Assembly (NCBI RefSeq): GCF_016907495.1
Contig: NZ_JAFBCC010000001.1
Location: 186,001-250,000 of the forward strand
DNA: 64,000 nt
Source: Arthrobacter tumbae
GTDB taxonomy: Bacteria > Actinomycetota > Actinomycetes > Actinomycetales > Micrococcaceae
Direction: 5' to 3'
Part shown: positions 1 to 9,357 of the stretch, piece after piece
How the letters are laid out: every line of letters begins with the position of its first letter
Numbering within the stretch: position 1 is the first letter of the stretch
Position numbers and translations under genes: made by a program
Notes under the pieces: generated by a model
What the model was told of the DNA's origin: nothing
The model's database searches: none
Seen by the model: only the letters and a program-made list of their open reading frames with translations

Positions 1-537
1 ACCGGGCCGGGAAACAATCTCCGACACACCGTTCGCTCTATAGCCGAGGCTGCGCGAAACTCCGAGCGAGGAGTTGTTCCACTCGGCTGCCTCCGAAAGT
101 GCAGCGACGGCACCGAGGTGATCGAACGCGAACAGGAGGATTGCGGCTCGCATCTCCTTGCCGAGACCCCGCCCCTGCACGGACTGCGTGAGCCAGGACC
201 CACTGTGAACGGTGCGCAAAAGCGGGAAGTCACGGGCAGAGACGTCCTGCATTCCCACCACCCGGCCCCCGAAGCTCACGGCGAAATTGATCGTCCAGGA
301 CCCAGGCTCGACCGAACAGCGCTGGCGCCACTGGTGCTTGACCGTCTCGCGGATGAGCACGTCCCGCGGCGCGTCCGTCCACGGCAGACCGAACGGCATC
401 TTCACCGGGTCATGAATTCCGTCCTGCACTGCGTCGATCAGCTCCGGCAACTGCTCGTCCCGGACAGGTGCCAGCGACAGCCGCGGCGTCCGGAGTTCCA
501 GGCCGAAAAGCGGCCACACATCGGCGAGGCGCGTCAT
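1..537 (-). CDS. GNAT-family N-acetyltransferase, RimJ/RimL type (C-terminus beyond window)
   Basis: The protein transfers an acetyl group from acetyl-CoA to an unknown amine, possibly a protein N-terminus or small molecule. 179 residues are visible and the reading frame runs off the left edge with no stop. Residues 121-130 (QGRGLGKEMR) match the acetyl-CoA pyrophosphate loop Q/R-x-x-G-x-G, and residues 153-166 (WNNSSLGVSRSLGY) match the Asn/Ser-rich, Leu-Gly-Tyr segment of RimJ/RimL relatives. The ATG at 537-535 overlaps the TGA of the DedA gene (536-534) as ATGA, so the two are probably translationally coupled. The substrate cannot be read from sequence. The family call is secure. Confidence 0.85.
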   Translation of the reverse strand, partial: MTRLADVWPLFGLELRTPRLSLAPVRDEQLPELIDAVQDGIHDPVKMPFGLPWTDAPRDVLIRETVKHQWRQRCSVEPGSWTINFAVSFGGRVVGMQDVSARDFPLLRTVHSGSWLTQSVQGRGLGKEMRAAILLFAFDHLGAVAALSEAAEWNNSSLGVSRSLGYRANGVSEIVSRPG

Positions 538-1205
538 GAGGCCTCGCGTTTGCGACGCACCTTCCGAACCTTGCTTACGATGAAGAAGACCACCACCAGC
601 ACGACGGCGGCAATCACCATTTTCTGGAAGATGCCCGCATACTGCTCCACCAGATGCCAGTTCTCACCCAGGTAGTAGCCGGACAACACGAAGATGGTGT
701 TCCAGATCAGGCTGCCGGCGAGGGTGAGGCCGAGGAACTTCCATACCGGCATGCGTTCAATGCCGGCAGGAATGGAGACCAGGCTGCGGAAGATCGGCAC
801 CATCCGCCCGAAAAACACGGCTTTGTAGCCGTGGCGGTTGAACCACGCCTCAACGCTGTCAACATCCTCGAGATCGACCAGGGGAACTTTGGACACTAGG
901 TGCCTCATCCGGTCGCGGCCAAGCAGGACTCCCAGCAGGTAGAGCAGGTAGGCACCCAAGACCGACCCGGCGGTGGTCCAGAACAGAGCTTCGAACAGGG
1001 TGAAGTCGCCCCTGCTGGCCGTGAACCCTGCAAGCGGGAGAATGACCTCGCTCGGAAGCGGGGGAAAAAGATTCTCGAGGGCGATCGCCAGGCCCGCACC
1101 GGGCGCGCCGATCGTCTCCATCATGGTTACCGCCCAGTCAGCGACACCTCCGAGTGTGGATTCATTCCCGGTCTGCAGGGGCAGGTAACTCATGACTGTT
1201 CTCAT
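534..1205 (-). CDS. DedA family integral membrane protein
   Basis: A 223-residue inner-membrane protein of the DedA/SNARE-associated family, now linked to lipid-carrier (undecaprenyl or phospholipid) transport and membrane homeostasis. The two family signatures are visible: ENLFPPLPSEVILPLAG at residues 44-60 and FFGRMVPIFRSLVSIPAG at 131-148, the latter containing the essential Gly-Arg and Pro-x-x-Arg. A last hydrophobic helix lies at about 196-211, followed by a basic tail. The start is uncertain: ATG 1205 or the in-frame ATG at 1193; neither has a good Shine-Dalgarno. It overlaps the downstream acetyltransferase gene by four bases and follows rdgB after 75 bases. Confidence 0.9.
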   Translation of the reverse strand: MRTVMSYLPLQTGNESTLGGVADWAVTMMETIGAPGAGLAIALENLFPPLPSEVILPLAGFTASRGDFTLFEALFWTTAGSVLGAYLLYLLGVLLGRDRMRHLVSKVPLVDLEDVDSVEAWFNRHGYKAVFFGRMVPIFRSLVSIPAGIERMPVWKFLGLTLAGSLIWNTIFVLSGYYLGENWHLVEQYAGIFQKMVIAAVVLVVVFFIVSKVRKVRRKREAS

Positions 1206-1280
1206 AACCCGGTTAAGTCTGCCCTATCAGGCCGCCCACACCGAAAGCGGGAGCCGGGCCTCTGTCTGGCGAACCGCCAG

Positions 1281-1916
1281 TCACCCCAGGAGTTCGACGA
1301 TCGACGGCAACAGTGCCTCGAACGCCTGCCCCCGGTGGCTGATGGCATTCTTTTCTTCCGGCGCCAGCTCGGCGCAGCTGCGGTCCATTCCTCGGGGCTG
1401 GAGCACGGGGTCGTACCCGAAGCCGCCCTCGCCCCGCGGCTCATGCAGAAGCGTTCCCTCCAGTTCACCACGCCTCACGACGTCCGTCCCGCCCGGTAGC
1501 GCCAGTGCCGCAACGCAGACAAAACGGGCCTGCCGCCGGTCCTGCGGAATGTCGGCGAGCTGGCTGAGCAGGAGATGCAGGTTCGCGGAGTCATCGCCGT
1601 GGCGGCCGGCCCACCGTGCCGAAAAGATGCCGGGAGCACCTCCGAGCACGTCGACAGCCAGCCCGGAGTCATCAGCGATCGACAGGATGCCGGTCGCCTC
1701 TGCAACCGCACGTGCTTTGAGAAGGGCGTTCTCCTCGAAGGTCGTGCCGCTTTCCACGACGTCGGGTGCGCCGGCCGTGACGGCGTCGATCAACTGGGTA
1801 TCGACGTCGAGCCCTGGCACTTTGCCGCGCAGCAACGAGCGCAGCTCACGCAGTTTCCCCGCGTTGCGCGTAGCGAGGACCAGGCGTGCCGGCGCAGCCG
1901 CAGGAGGTTCAGACAC
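1281..1916 (-). CDS. rdgB: RdgB/HAM1 non-canonical purine NTP pyrophosphatase
   Basis: Hydrolyses XTP, dITP and ITP to monophosphates and so keeps deaminated purines out of nucleic acids. The 211-residue length is normal. Visible family motifs are [12 protein letters not shown] near residue 14 (phosphate binding), ADDSGL near 80 with the catalytic acidic residues, FGYDP near 161 and SHRGQAF near 193. The start is GTG 1916, chosen because GGAG lies seven bases upstream and because it overlaps the 3' end of rph by eight bases. The rph-rdgB order is widespread in bacteria and indicates one operon. Confidence 0.95.
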   Translation of the reverse strand: MSEPPAAAPARLVLATRNAGKLRELRSLLRGKVPGLDVDTQLIDAVTAGAPDVVESGTTFEENALLKARAVAEATGILSIADDSGLAVDVLGGAPGIFSARWAGRHGDDSANLHLLLSQLADIPQDRRQARFVCVAALALPGGTDVVRRGELEGTLLHEPRGEGGFGYDPVLQPRGMDRSCAELAPEEKNAISHRGQAFEALLPSIVELLG

Positions 1917-2706
1917 CGGCGGACTCCCCTAGTGTCTCGCGCTGGATCTGGGCCAGCTGGGAGGTGCCCAACAGCGCGAGGTCAAGCAGTGCATCCAGTT
2001 CCGCCCGGTCGAAGGGAGCACCCTCGGCTGTTCCCTGAACCTCGACGAAGCTTCCGCTTCCGGTGACGACGACATTCATGTCGGTCTCCGCGCGGACGTC
2101 CTCGACGTACGGCAGGTCGAGCATAGGCACCCCGTCGATGATGCCGACGCTCACCGCGGCGACCGTGTCCGTCAGGGGCCGGGAGGACTGCGGGATCATC
2201 TTGTGTTCTTTGGCATAGCGGATTGCCTCGGCGAGCGCCACGTAGGCTCCGGTGATAGCGGCTGTGCGGGTGCCGCCATCCGCCTGCAGCACGTCGCAGT
2301 CAAGGACGATGGTGTTTTCCCCGAGTGCCCGCGTATCAATGATCGAGCGGAGGGAGCGTCCGATCAGGCGTGAGATCTCGTGGGTCCGGCCGCCGATCCG
2401 GCCCTTCACTGATTCGCGGTCGGAGCGGGTGTTGGTCGCTCGGGGAAGCATTGCGTATTCAGCTGTGACCCAGCCCTTGCCCTCCCCCTTGAGCCACCGC
2501 GGAACTCCGGTGGTCAACGATGCAGTACACAGCACCCGGGTGTTACCGAATTCGATCAGCGCGGACCCTTCCGCCTGGTTGGACCAGCCCCGGGTGATGC
2601 TGATGGGCCTCAGCTGGTCAGGTGTCCGTCCGTCCGCACGGACCACGTTGCTTTCGGAAGTCGATACAGGCGCAAAGTCAGGTGCAGAAGAGGAGGGGGA
2701 AGTCAT
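1909..2706 (-). CDS. rph: Ribonuclease PH
   Basis: A phosphorolytic 3'-to-5' exoribonuclease that trims tRNA precursors and releases nucleoside diphosphates. The 265 residues include a non-conserved N-terminal extension of about 25 residues before RPISITRGW. The core carries [15 protein letters not shown] and the phosphate/active-site region [17 protein letters not shown], followed by [17 protein letters not shown], all close to the family consensus. The ATG at 2706 has TGGAG just upstream. Its stop lies inside the first codons of rdgB, consistent with coupled translation in the murI-MBL-rph-rdgB string. Confidence 0.96.
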   Translation of the reverse strand: MTSPSSSAPDFAPVSTSESNVVRADGRTPDQLRPISITRGWSNQAEGSALIEFGNTRVLCTASLTTGVPRWLKGEGKGWVTAEYAMLPRATNTRSDRESVKGRIGGRTHEISRLIGRSLRSIIDTRALGENTIVLDCDVLQADGGTRTAAITGAYVALAEAIRYAKEHKMIPQSSRPLTDTVAAVSVGIIDGVPMLDLPYVEDVRAETDMNVVVTGSGSFVEVQGTAEGAPFDRAELDALLDLALLGTSQLAQIQRETLGESAGV

Positions 2707-2774
2707 GGCTCCAGTCTGCCAGAGCCGGTTCAGTACGGGCTATTCAGGCGCGTTTCGGCCGGCACACGCCGAGG

Positions 2775-3566
2775 TCAGACCAGGTACGAAACCCCGGCAA
2801 CCGCCACGGCTACATCCCCCGCATAGCTGCTGCGCGCCTCTTCCATGGTGAGCACGGCGTCGTTCCAGACAGGCAGGTGCGTCAGCAGCAGCCGCCGCGA
2901 GGCGGCAGCGGATGCAACTTCGCCGGCCCGCTTCCCCGTGAGGTGGACGCCGCGGATGGCATCGTCCCTGCCCTCATGGAAGGCGGCTTCGCAGAGAAAA
3001 ATTCCAGAGTCGACTGCAGCCTCAATGAGCCCGTCACACGCGTCTGTATCGCCTGAGTAGGTGAGGACCCGCTTGCCGCCCGGAGCATGCGGATCCGCAA
3101 CCTCGACGCGAAGGGCGTAGGCCTCATCCACGGGGTGAAGGACGGGGTAGGGAGTAATGGTGAACGGACCGACCTGCACGGGAGTGCGCGGCGACCAGGC
3201 ATGGAAGTCGAAGTCATCATGCATGCCCGGATCGAGGTCCAACCCGTAGGCGGTGGCCATCCGGTCCGCGGTTCCGGCGGGACCCCACACGGGGATACGC
3301 GGCTGGTTCCAGCCCGCCGGATCCCAGTGCACCGCCACATGCAAACCGCACAGGTCCATGCAGTGATCGGGATGGAGATGGGTCAGCAGGACGGCGTCAA
3401 TATCCCGCAGGTCCATGTAGCGCTGCAATGCGCCGATGGATCCGTTGCCGAGGTCGAGCAGGATGCGCCAGGTCTTGCCCTCCTCCTGCACCGTCACGAG
3501 GTAGCAGGAGGCAGGCGAGTGAGGTCCGGGGAACGATCCGCTGCACCCGACGATGGTGAGCTTCAT
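2775..3566 (-). CDS. MBL-fold metal-dependent hydrolase
   Basis: A 263-residue metallo-beta-lactamase-fold enzyme. The metal-binding motif H-x-H-x-D-H is at residues 63-68 (HLHPDH), with later ligands expected in YSGDTDAC and the HLTGKRAGE region. Actinobacterial members with this architecture resemble RNase Z-like or cyclic-nucleotide phosphodiesterase-like hydrolases, but the substrate is not known here. The ATG at 3566 overlaps the murI stop as ATGA. In many actinobacteria the same gene lies between murI and rph, so the linkage is conserved, although a functional tie to cell wall or RNA is only inferred. Confidence 0.85.
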   Translation of the reverse strand: MKLTIVGCSGSFPGPHSPASCYLVTVQEEGKTWRILLDLGNGSIGALQRYMDLRDIDAVLLTHLHPDHCMDLCGLHVAVHWDPAGWNQPRIPVWGPAGTADRMATAYGLDLDPGMHDDFDFHAWSPRTPVQVGPFTITPYPVLHPVDEAYALRVEVADPHAPGGKRVLTYSGDTDACDGLIEAAVDSGIFLCEAAFHEGRDDAIRGVHLTGKRAGEVASAAASRRLLLTHLPVWNDAVLTMEEARSSYAGDVAVAVAGVSYLV

Positions 3567-4519
3567 GGACGGCGGTTCCCGGCAGCGCCGGCGTCCGCCC
3601 GGGCTGTGGAGATCATGTCCGGCGTGATCCGAGCCATGCTTCCTGTTGGATACTGCGCGGACACATGGTCGACATGTTCCACGCTCAAGACTTCCGGTCC
3701 GAGGAAGCGCCGCGCCAGTTCCTCGAAGCGGGCTGCGTTGCCCGTCGCTACGAAGTGGTGCCGGGGCTGGCCGGTTCCGGTGCGCAGCAGATCATGGGAC
3801 ACAAGTGCGCGGTAGACGTCCTTGGCTGTTTCCTCCGCGCTGGAGACGAGGGTCACCGAGTCACCCATGACGTAGGAAATCACGCCCGTCAGAAGCGGAT
3901 AGTGGGTGCACCCGAGAACCAGCGTGTCGACCTCAGCGTCCTGCAGCGGACGAAGGTAGCGGGCGGCGGTCTCCAGAACCTCGGAGCCTGCCGTAACGCC
4001 CGCTTCCACATAGTCAACGAACGCGGGGCACGCGGCGGAGAAGATATCGAGGTGGGGAGCCGCGGCGAAAGTGTCCTCGTAGGCACGGGAGCCAACCGTT
4101 GCACTGGTTCCGATGACGCCGATCCGGCCGGTCCTCGTGGAGGCGACTGCCCTGCGGACTGCCGGCTGGATCACCTCGATGACAGGAATTCCGTACCTCG
4201 CGGTGTAGCGCTCGCGCGCGTCGCGCAGAACGGCGGCGGACGCCGAGTTACAGGCGATGACGAGCAGCTTCACCCCCGAATCCACCAGTTCGTCCATGAC
4301 ACCGAGCGCATAGGCCCGCACCTGCGCAATGGGCAACGGACCGTAGGGTGCGTGCGCTGTGTCGCCCACATAGAGCACCGATTCGTGGGGCAGCTGATCG
4401 ATGACGGCCCGGGCCACAGTGAGGCCTCCGACGCCTGAGTCGAAGATGCCGATGGGTGCTTCGGTGGACCTCAGAGCGGCCAGTTCGGCAGCCTCGGAGT
4501 CGGCGGGGACAGAACTCAT
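3563..4519 (-). CDS. murI: Glutamate racemase
   Basis: Interconverts L- and D-glutamate to supply D-Glu for peptidoglycan. The two catalytic cysteines sit in IACNSAS and [10 protein letters not shown], and [10 protein letters not shown] lies at residues 26-35, all standard for MurI. The start chosen is ATG 4519 (318 residues), which has AGAGGA close upstream; an upstream ATG at 4582 would add 21 residues unlike the family. The product is somewhat longer than the usual 260-290 residues because of a short N-terminal tail and a C-terminal extension after the core. It overlaps the downstream MBL gene. Confidence 0.95.
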   Translation of the reverse strand: MSSVPADSEAAELAALRSTEAPIGIFDSGVGGLTVARAVIDQLPHESVLYVGDTAHAPYGPLPIAQVRAYALGVMDELVDSGVKLLVIACNSASAAVLRDARERYTARYGIPVIEVIQPAVRRAVASTRTGRIGVIGTSATVGSRAYEDTFAAAPHLDIFSAACPAFVDYVEAGVTAGSEVLETAARYLRPLQDAEVDTLVLGCTHYPLLTGVISYVMGDSVTLVSSAEETAKDVYRALVSHDLLRTGTGQPRHHFVATGNAARFEELARRFLGPEVLSVEHVDHVSAQYPTGSMARITPDMISTARADAGAAGNRRP

Positions 4520-4624
4520 GATCCTCTGAGGATAGGACGCACCGCCGGAGTTGGCTAAGCAGGCAGGCGTGTCCTTAATCACAACGCTGCTCCGGTGTCC
4601 GGTCTGAAGCGCTCGCCCGAACGG

Positions 4625-5191
4625 TCAATCGGAGGGCCCTGCCGATGAGAGTAGAGCCTGCATCAGGCCCTCCTGCACCCACGTGACGAAGTTGTAGACC
4701 AGCGCAAGGTAGGACTCGAGATCCTCGGCATCCTCAAGGTCCGCGATCCCATGCAGCCGGGCCGCGTCCTCGTCGGTCCTGATCTCCAGGCGGTCCGCCA
4801 GGACCAGCCTGACATCGTTGAGCGCACGGGCCAGCACCTGCGCCTGATCGGGGTTCAAAACCATCTGCGTGTTTTCGAGCAGCAGCGCCGCCCCGCGCAG
4901 GGCACTGACCTTTTCCTCCCGCAGCGACCGTTCGGTGAGGCGGCGGAATTCCAGCGCGCCGTCGTCGTCGTTCCTTACAGCGTCCGGCAGCAGGCGGATC
5001 ACCGCGCTGTCCTCGGGCTTCACTGCCTCGAGATCGAGACCGACCAGTGCCGCCAGCGGATCCTCGTCTTCCCGTTTCTCAGTCTCCAGCAGCTGCACGA
5101 CGTCCGCGAACAACCGCCGGAGCAGCCGCAGCTCCCCCTGCTCGAACTCGCCGGCGATACCGCGCCGCGTTTTGCGAAATGCCCTGGCCAC
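4625..5191 (-). CDS. DUF2017 family protein
   Basis: A 188-residue actinobacterial protein of unknown function. It is soluble-looking, helical and acidic. The C-terminal part contains LNDVRLVLADRLEIRT and YNFVTWVQEGLM, typical of the DUF2017 family. Start is GTG 5191, with GGAG five bases upstream. It follows clpS after only nine bases, and clpS-DUF2017 pairing is very common in actinobacteria. That suggests, but does not prove, a role near the Clp protease or its N-degron adaptor. Confidence 0.85.
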   Translation of the reverse strand: MARAFRKTRRGIAGEFEQGELRLLRRLFADVVQLLETEKREDEDPLAALVGLDLEAVKPEDSAVIRLLPDAVRNDDDGALEFRRLTERSLREEKVSALRGAALLLENTQMVLNPDQAQVLARALNDVRLVLADRLEIRTDEDAARLHGIADLEDAEDLESYLALVYNFVTWVQEGLMQALLSSAGPSD

Positions 5192-5200
5192 TGCCGCTCC

Positions 5201-5506
5201 CTATGCGTCCGCTGTCTGGAAAGTAGCCCACAGGCCGTACGAATGCATTGCCACCGTGTCACGCTCGGCCTGTTCGCGCGAACCGGTGGAGACCACGGAT
5301 CTGCCCTGCTCGTGGACCTCCAGCATGAGGGTTCTCGCTTTCGCCTCGCTGTAACCGAAGTAGGTTTGGAAGACATACGTCACGTAGCTCATCAGGTTCA
5401 CCGGGTCATTCCACACGATGACCACCCACGGAACGGCGGTGCCGGCTGCCAGATCTTCTTCCGTCTCCTCGAGCTGGTGGGTTTCGGGAATTACGCCAAC
5501 ACTCAT
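5201..5506 (-). CDS. clpS: ATP-dependent Clp protease adaptor ClpS
   Basis: ClpS binds N-degron substrates and delivers them to the ClpC/ClpA-ClpP protease. The conserved core is present: [12 protein letters not shown] at residues 31-42 (substrate pocket) and [12 protein letters not shown] at 61-72 (Clp ATPase contact). The chosen start is ATG 5506 (101 residues). Two further in-frame ATGs lie upstream at 5515 and 5530, but a consensus -10 box TACAAT (5519-5514) would place the transcription start at about 5506, so those codons would not be transcribed. First gene of the clpS-DUF2017-murI group. Confidence 0.93.
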   Translation of the reverse strand: MSVGVIPETHQLEETEEDLAAGTAVPWVVIVWNDPVNLMSYVTYVFQTYFGYSEAKARTLMLEVHEQGRSVVSTGSREQAERDTVAMHSYGLWATFQTADA

Positions 5507-5513
5507 GGTCCCC

Positions 5514-5519
5514 ATTGTA
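5514..5519 (-). promoter_or_regulatory. Candidate -10 element for a leaderless clpS transcript
   Basis: TACAAT on the minus strand, one mismatch from TATAAT, with seven bases between it and the ATG at 5506. No convincing -35 hexamer was found at 16-18 bases upstream. The spacing predicts transcription starting at or one base before the start codon, a common arrangement in actinobacteria. Confidence 0.45.
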
Positions 5520-5579
5520 GGTTGGCGCATGGTTCTGCCTGCGCTGCGCTCTTCGCGGCACCCGGACGGCGAACGGGGC

Positions 5580-5585
5580 TAGAGT
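5580..5585 (+). promoter_or_regulatory. Candidate -10 element for a leaderless pncB transcript
   Basis: TAGAGT lies six bases before the GTG start of pncB, and there is no Shine-Dalgarno in the short gap. Together these suggest a leaderless message. The -35 region is not recognisable. It shares a 61-85 base divergent region with the clpS promoter. Confidence 0.35.
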
Positions 5586-5591
5586 TTTCCT

Positions 5592-6923
5592 GTGAGCCCA
5601 CATCGAACCTGGCAGCACCCCAATTCCGCGCTTTACACGGACCACTACGAGCTGACCATGCTGCAGGCCTCCCTCCATTCAGGGGCCGCGCACCGCAGAT
5701 CGGTCTTCGAGGTCTTCACCCGGCGCCTGCCCGAGGGCCGCCGCTACGGCATCGTCGCAGGAACCGGTCGTCTGTTGGAGGGCCTGGCGCATTTCCGCTT
5801 CGGGCAGGCACAGCTGGACGCGCTCTCCGCCGCCGGAGTCGTCGACGACACCACGTTGGCCTGGCTCGCCGATTTCCGCTTCACCGGGAACATCTGGGGG
5901 TATGCCGAGGGCGAGGCGTATTTCCCCTCCTCCCCCATCCTCATCGTTGAGGGCACCTTCGCTGAGGCCTGCATCCTTGAGACCTACCTCCTCTCGGTGC
6001 TCAACCATGACAGCGCCATCGCCTCCGCCGCATCCCGCATGACCGGAGCGGCCGGGTCCCGCCCGTGCATCGAGATGGGCTCCCGGCGCACGCAGGAGGA
6101 GTCCGCGGTGGCCGCGGCCCGCGCAGCCATCATCGGGGGATTCGCCACCACCTCCAACCTCGAGGCGGGACGCCGCTACGGCCTGCGCACCGTTGGTACG
6201 GCAGCGCACTCGTTCACCCTCCTGCATGACTCCGAGCCTGAGGCCTTCGCTGCCCAGGTTGCAGCGCTGGGGAAGGGTACCTCGCTTCTCGTCGACACCT
6301 ACGACGTCGAACAGGGCGTCCGTAACGCCGTCGCCGCCGGCGGGCCGGACCTGGGGGCAGTGCGCCTGGATTCCGGCGACCTCGTGGAGCAGGCGCGCTG
6401 GGTGCGGCAGCTGCTCGACGATTTGGGGAACCACCAGACGCGCATTGTGGTGACTTCCGACCTTGATGAGTACGCCATCGGTCTGCTCGCCTCCGCGCCC
6501 GTGGACAGCTACGGCGTCGGGACTTCCCTCGTCACCGGCTCAGGCGCACCCACCGCCGGCATGGTGTACAAGCTGGTCAGCCGGACCGACGACGACGGCG
6601 CTTTTGTTTCCGTGGCGAAGGCGGCCAAGAACAAGACCTCAGTGGGCGGCCGCAAATATGCGTTGCGACGCCTCAACGAGTCCGGCAGGGCAGTAGCCGA
6701 AGTTCTGGGGATTGGCAGCCATCCGTACGACGACGGCAATGACCGCACGCTGCTGCACCAGTTCGTCGCGGACGGCGAGGTGCTACCCGGGTGGACCGGG
6801 CCGGAGGCCGTGCAGCGCGCCGTCGAACGCCACCGCGAGTCGATGGCCGAGCTGCCCGGATCCGTGATGCGGCTGCAGCGCGGCGAGCCGGCCATCCCGA
6901 CCGAATACGAGGAGTCCGCATGA
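5592..6923 (+). CDS. pncB: Nicotinate phosphoribosyltransferase
   Basis: Joins nicotinate to PRPP with ATP hydrolysis, giving nicotinate mononucleotide in the Preiss-Handler NAD salvage route. The 443-residue length fits the family. Visible signatures are DHYELTMLQ near the N-terminus, GTAAHSFTLLHDSE containing the phosphorylatable histidine at about residue 205, and VRLDSGDL at about 255. The GTG start at 5592 has no ribosome-binding site but a -10-like box six bases upstream. The TGA overlaps the pncA start codon as ATGA, so nicotinate made by PncA and used by PncB come from one transcript. Confidence 0.95.
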   Translation: MSPHRTWQHPNSALYTDHYELTMLQASLHSGAAHRRSVFEVFTRRLPEGRRYGIVAGTGRLLEGLAHFRFGQAQLDALSAAGVVDDTTLAWLADFRFTGNIWGYAEGEAYFPSSPILIVEGTFAEACILETYLLSVLNHDSAIASAASRMTGAAGSRPCIEMGSRRTQEESAVAAARAAIIGGFATTSNLEAGRRYGLRTVGTAAHSFTLLHDSEPEAFAAQVAALGKGTSLLVDTYDVEQGVRNAVAAGGPDLGAVRLDSGDLVEQARWVRQLLDDLGNHQTRIVVTSDLDEYAIGLLASAPVDSYGVGTSLVTGSGAPTAGMVYKLVSRTDDDGAFVSVAKAAKNKTSVGGRKYALRRLNESGRAVAEVLGIGSHPYDDGNDRTLLHQFVADGEVLPGWTGPEAVQRAVERHRESMAELPGSVMRLQRGEPAIPTEYEESA

Positions 6924-7543
6924 CACGAGCACTGATTATCGTCGACGTACAGAACGACTTCTGCGAGGGCGGCTCACTCGCCGTCGAAGGAGGTGCGGGC
7001 GTGGCACAGGCACTCAGCGACTACATCGACGCGCAGGGGCACCACTACGACTACATCGTGGCCACCCAGGACTGGCATATCGATCCCGGTTCACACTTCT
7101 CCGATCAGCCTGATTTCGAAGATTCGTGGCCGGTGCACTGCGTTGCGGACCAGTCCGGTGCACAGTTCCACGCCGACCTGGACCTCGAGAGCCTAGACGC
7201 CGTCTTCCGGAAGGGACAGTACGAGGCGGCGTATTCGGGATTCGAGGGCGTCCTTGCGCCCGAGGACCAGGTGCCCACCGGTGACCAGAAGATGAACACC
7301 GCCGATCCGGTCGCAGCAGATGAGGCCGTCTCGCTCGATGACTGGCTGCGTGAGAACGAGGTGGACGAGGTGGCAATCGCCGGTCTCGCCGCCGACTACT
7401 GTGTACGGGCCACAGCGCTCGATGCTGTAGTGGCGGGTTACACCACCCGCCTCCTGGTGGACTACACCCGACCTGTCCACGCCGAACGCCTCACCGAGGT
7501 TCTTGCGGAGCTCGAAGATGCCGGGGTCGAGCTCCTCGACTGA
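6920..7543 (+). CDS. pncA: Nicotinamidase
   Basis: Deamidates nicotinamide to nicotinate for PncB. In mycobacteria the homologue also activates pyrazinamide. The 207 residues keep the catalytic triad: Asp9 in VDVQNDFC, Lys in RKGQYEAAYSGF, and Cys in AADYCVRATALDA. The metal-binding Asp/His cluster is present in TQDWHIDPGSHF and the later PVHCV. The start at ATG 6920 is preferred over upstream in-frame codons because it begins the conserved TRALIIVDVQ segment and overlaps the pncB stop by four bases. Confidence 0.95.
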   Translation: MTRALIIVDVQNDFCEGGSLAVEGGAGVAQALSDYIDAQGHHYDYIVATQDWHIDPGSHFSDQPDFEDSWPVHCVADQSGAQFHADLDLESLDAVFRKGQYEAAYSGFEGVLAPEDQVPTGDQKMNTADPVAADEAVSLDDWLRENEVDEVAIAGLAADYCVRATALDAVVAGYTTRLLVDYTRPVHAERLTEVLAELEDAGVELLD

Positions 7544-7578
7544 CTTCACGGTCAGTCAGTACTGCCGGTCTGTGCGGG

Positions 7579-9357
7579 TCACGTCCGGCCGATGAACCAG
7601 TCCTGCAGCTTCTTGAGCCGTCGCTGAAGCTGTTCCTCGTTTGCCTGCGCCACAGCAGGGCCTCCGCACGCTTTGCGGAGTTCCGAGTGCACGACACCGT
7701 GGGGCATTCCGGAGCGGGCAGACCAGGCCGAGACATTCTTGGCGAGCTGCCCGCGCAGCTCGGTGAGCTGGCGGTGGTCCACCACCTCGGCGGCTACGGG
7801 CTCGTGTGCGGCAACCGGACGCCGTCGTCGTGATTGCTGCTCCTGCTGGCGCTGCCGCAGCAGGACACCCACCTGGTCCGCGTCAAGCAGGCCCGGGATG
7901 CCGAGGAAGTCGAGTTCCTCCTCACTGCCCATCTCACCGCCCGCACCGAATTCGCCGCCGTCGAACAGTACGCGGTCGAACGAAGCCTGGGACTCGAGCG
8001 CCTCGAACTTCTGCTTTGTCAGCTCATCGGAGGCCTTCTCCTCCCGGTTCGCGGCCTCCATGAGCGCTTCCTCCGGCGCAAAACCGTCCTCGTTGTTCTC
8101 CGGCCGGTCCAGTGCGTGGTCCCGCTCCAGTTCGAGCTGGTTTGCCAGCGCCATGAGGTTCGGCACTGACGGCAGGAAGACCGACGCGGTCTCCCCCCGC
8201 CGTCGTGCACGGACAAACCGTCCCACCGCCTGGGCGAAGAACAGCGGCGTCGCAGTGGAGGTGGCATACACGCCGACCGCCAGGCGCGGAACGTCCACGC
8301 CCTCGGATACCATCCGGACAGCAACCATCCAGCGCGTCTCGCCCGCGGAAAAGGCCTCGATCTTCCCGGACGCCTTGGCATCATCGGACAGGATGACCGT
8401 AGGGGACTCGCCCGTGATCTTCTTCAGCTGCCCCGCGTAGGCGCGTGCATCGTCGTGATCTGTGGCGATCACCAGACCGCCCGCGTCAGGCACGGCGCGG
8501 CGCACCTCCGTCAGCCGCCGGTCGGCCGCAGCCAGCACCGCGGGAATCCATTCACCGTTGGGATTCAGGGCCGTCCGCCAGGCCTGCGCCGTGATGTCCT
8601 TGGTGACGGCGGCCTCCCCCAGGGAGGCCGCCATTTCTTCTCCCGCGCTGGTCCGCCAGCGCATCTGTCCGGAGTACGCCATGAAGATGACCGGACGGAC
8701 CACGTGGTCGCGAAGCGCGTCGCCGTACCCATACGTGTAGTCCGACTGCGAACGGCGGATGCCGTCGGCGTCCTGGGCATACTCGACGAACGGAATGGCG
8801 GCCGTGTCCGAACGGAACGGCGTTCCCGTGAGGGCAAGCCGGCGCGTTGCCGGCTCGAACGCCTCGCGGATACCGTCACCCCAGGACAGCGCGTCGCCAC
8901 CGTGGTGGATCTCGTCGAGGATGACCAGCGTCTTGGCCGCTTCAGTTTTGGCCCGGTGCAGCATCGGCTTGCTGGCGACCTGGGCGTAGGTCACGGCCAC
9001 GCCGATGAAGCCATTACCGTGCCGGCCGTCCGCGTTGCGGAAGTTCGGGTCGATCGACAGACCAACCTTTGCGGCGGCGTCGGACCACTGCCGCTTGAGG
9101 TGGTCGGTGGGAGCAACAACCACGATGCGGTTCACGATCCGCCGTTCCACCAACTCGGTGGCAACGCGGAGCGCGAACGTGGTTTTACCGGCTCCGGGCG
9201 TCGCCACAGCCAGGAAATCCTGCGGTGTGTTGGCGAAATACTTCGCAAGCGCCTCTTCCTGCCACTGCCGCAACTTGGGTGCAGTGCCCCAGGCGGCGCG
9301 TTCCGGGTACGCGGGCGGAAGTGCCGGACCAGCGCCGAACAGTGCGTTGTTGCTCAC
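7579..9357 (-). CDS. DEAD/DEAH-box superfamily 2 helicase
   Basis: A 592-residue nucleic-acid-dependent ATPase. Motifs in order: a RQWQEEAL segment near residue 30, Walker A ATPGAGKTTFA at about 52-62, DEIH (in VILDEIHHGG) at about 150, LTGTPFRSD near 175, and motif VI QAVGRFVRARRRGE near 376. The shape resembles XPB/SSL2- or UvrB-like helicases found across Arthrobacter. The final 150 residues are charged and helical, with a QRQQEQQSRRRRP stretch, and have no recognised domain. It starts with GTG 9357, overlapping the MFS gene stop as GTGA. DNA repair or RNA metabolism are both possible roles. Confidence 0.85.
   Translation of the reverse strand: MSNNALFGAGPALPPAYPERAAWGTAPKLRQWQEEALAKYFANTPQDFLAVATPGAGKTTFALRVATELVERRIVNRIVVVAPTDHLKRQWSDAAAKVGLSIDPNFRNADGRHGNGFIGVAVTYAQVASKPMLHRAKTEAAKTLVILDEIHHGGDALSWGDGIREAFEPATRRLALTGTPFRSDTAAIPFVEYAQDADGIRRSQSDYTYGYGDALRDHVVRPVIFMAYSGQMRWRTSAGEEMAASLGEAAVTKDITAQAWRTALNPNGEWIPAVLAAADRRLTEVRRAVPDAGGLVIATDHDDARAYAGQLKKITGESPTVILSDDAKASGKIEAFSAGETRWMVAVRMVSEGVDVPRLAVGVYATSTATPLFFAQAVGRFVRARRRGETASVFLPSVPNLMALANQLELERDHALDRPENNEDGFAPEEALMEAANREEKASDELTKQKFEALESQASFDRVLFDGGEFGAGGEMGSEEELDFLGIPGLLDADQVGVLLRQRQQEQQSRRRRPVAAHEPVAAEVVDHRQLTELRGQLAKNVSAWSARSGMPHGVVHSELRKACGGPAVAQANEEQLQRRLKKLQDWFIGRT

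Noticed and set aside
5679..6434. 251-residue minus-strand frame inside pncB
   Set aside because: pncB carries all family motifs; the opposite frame has none.
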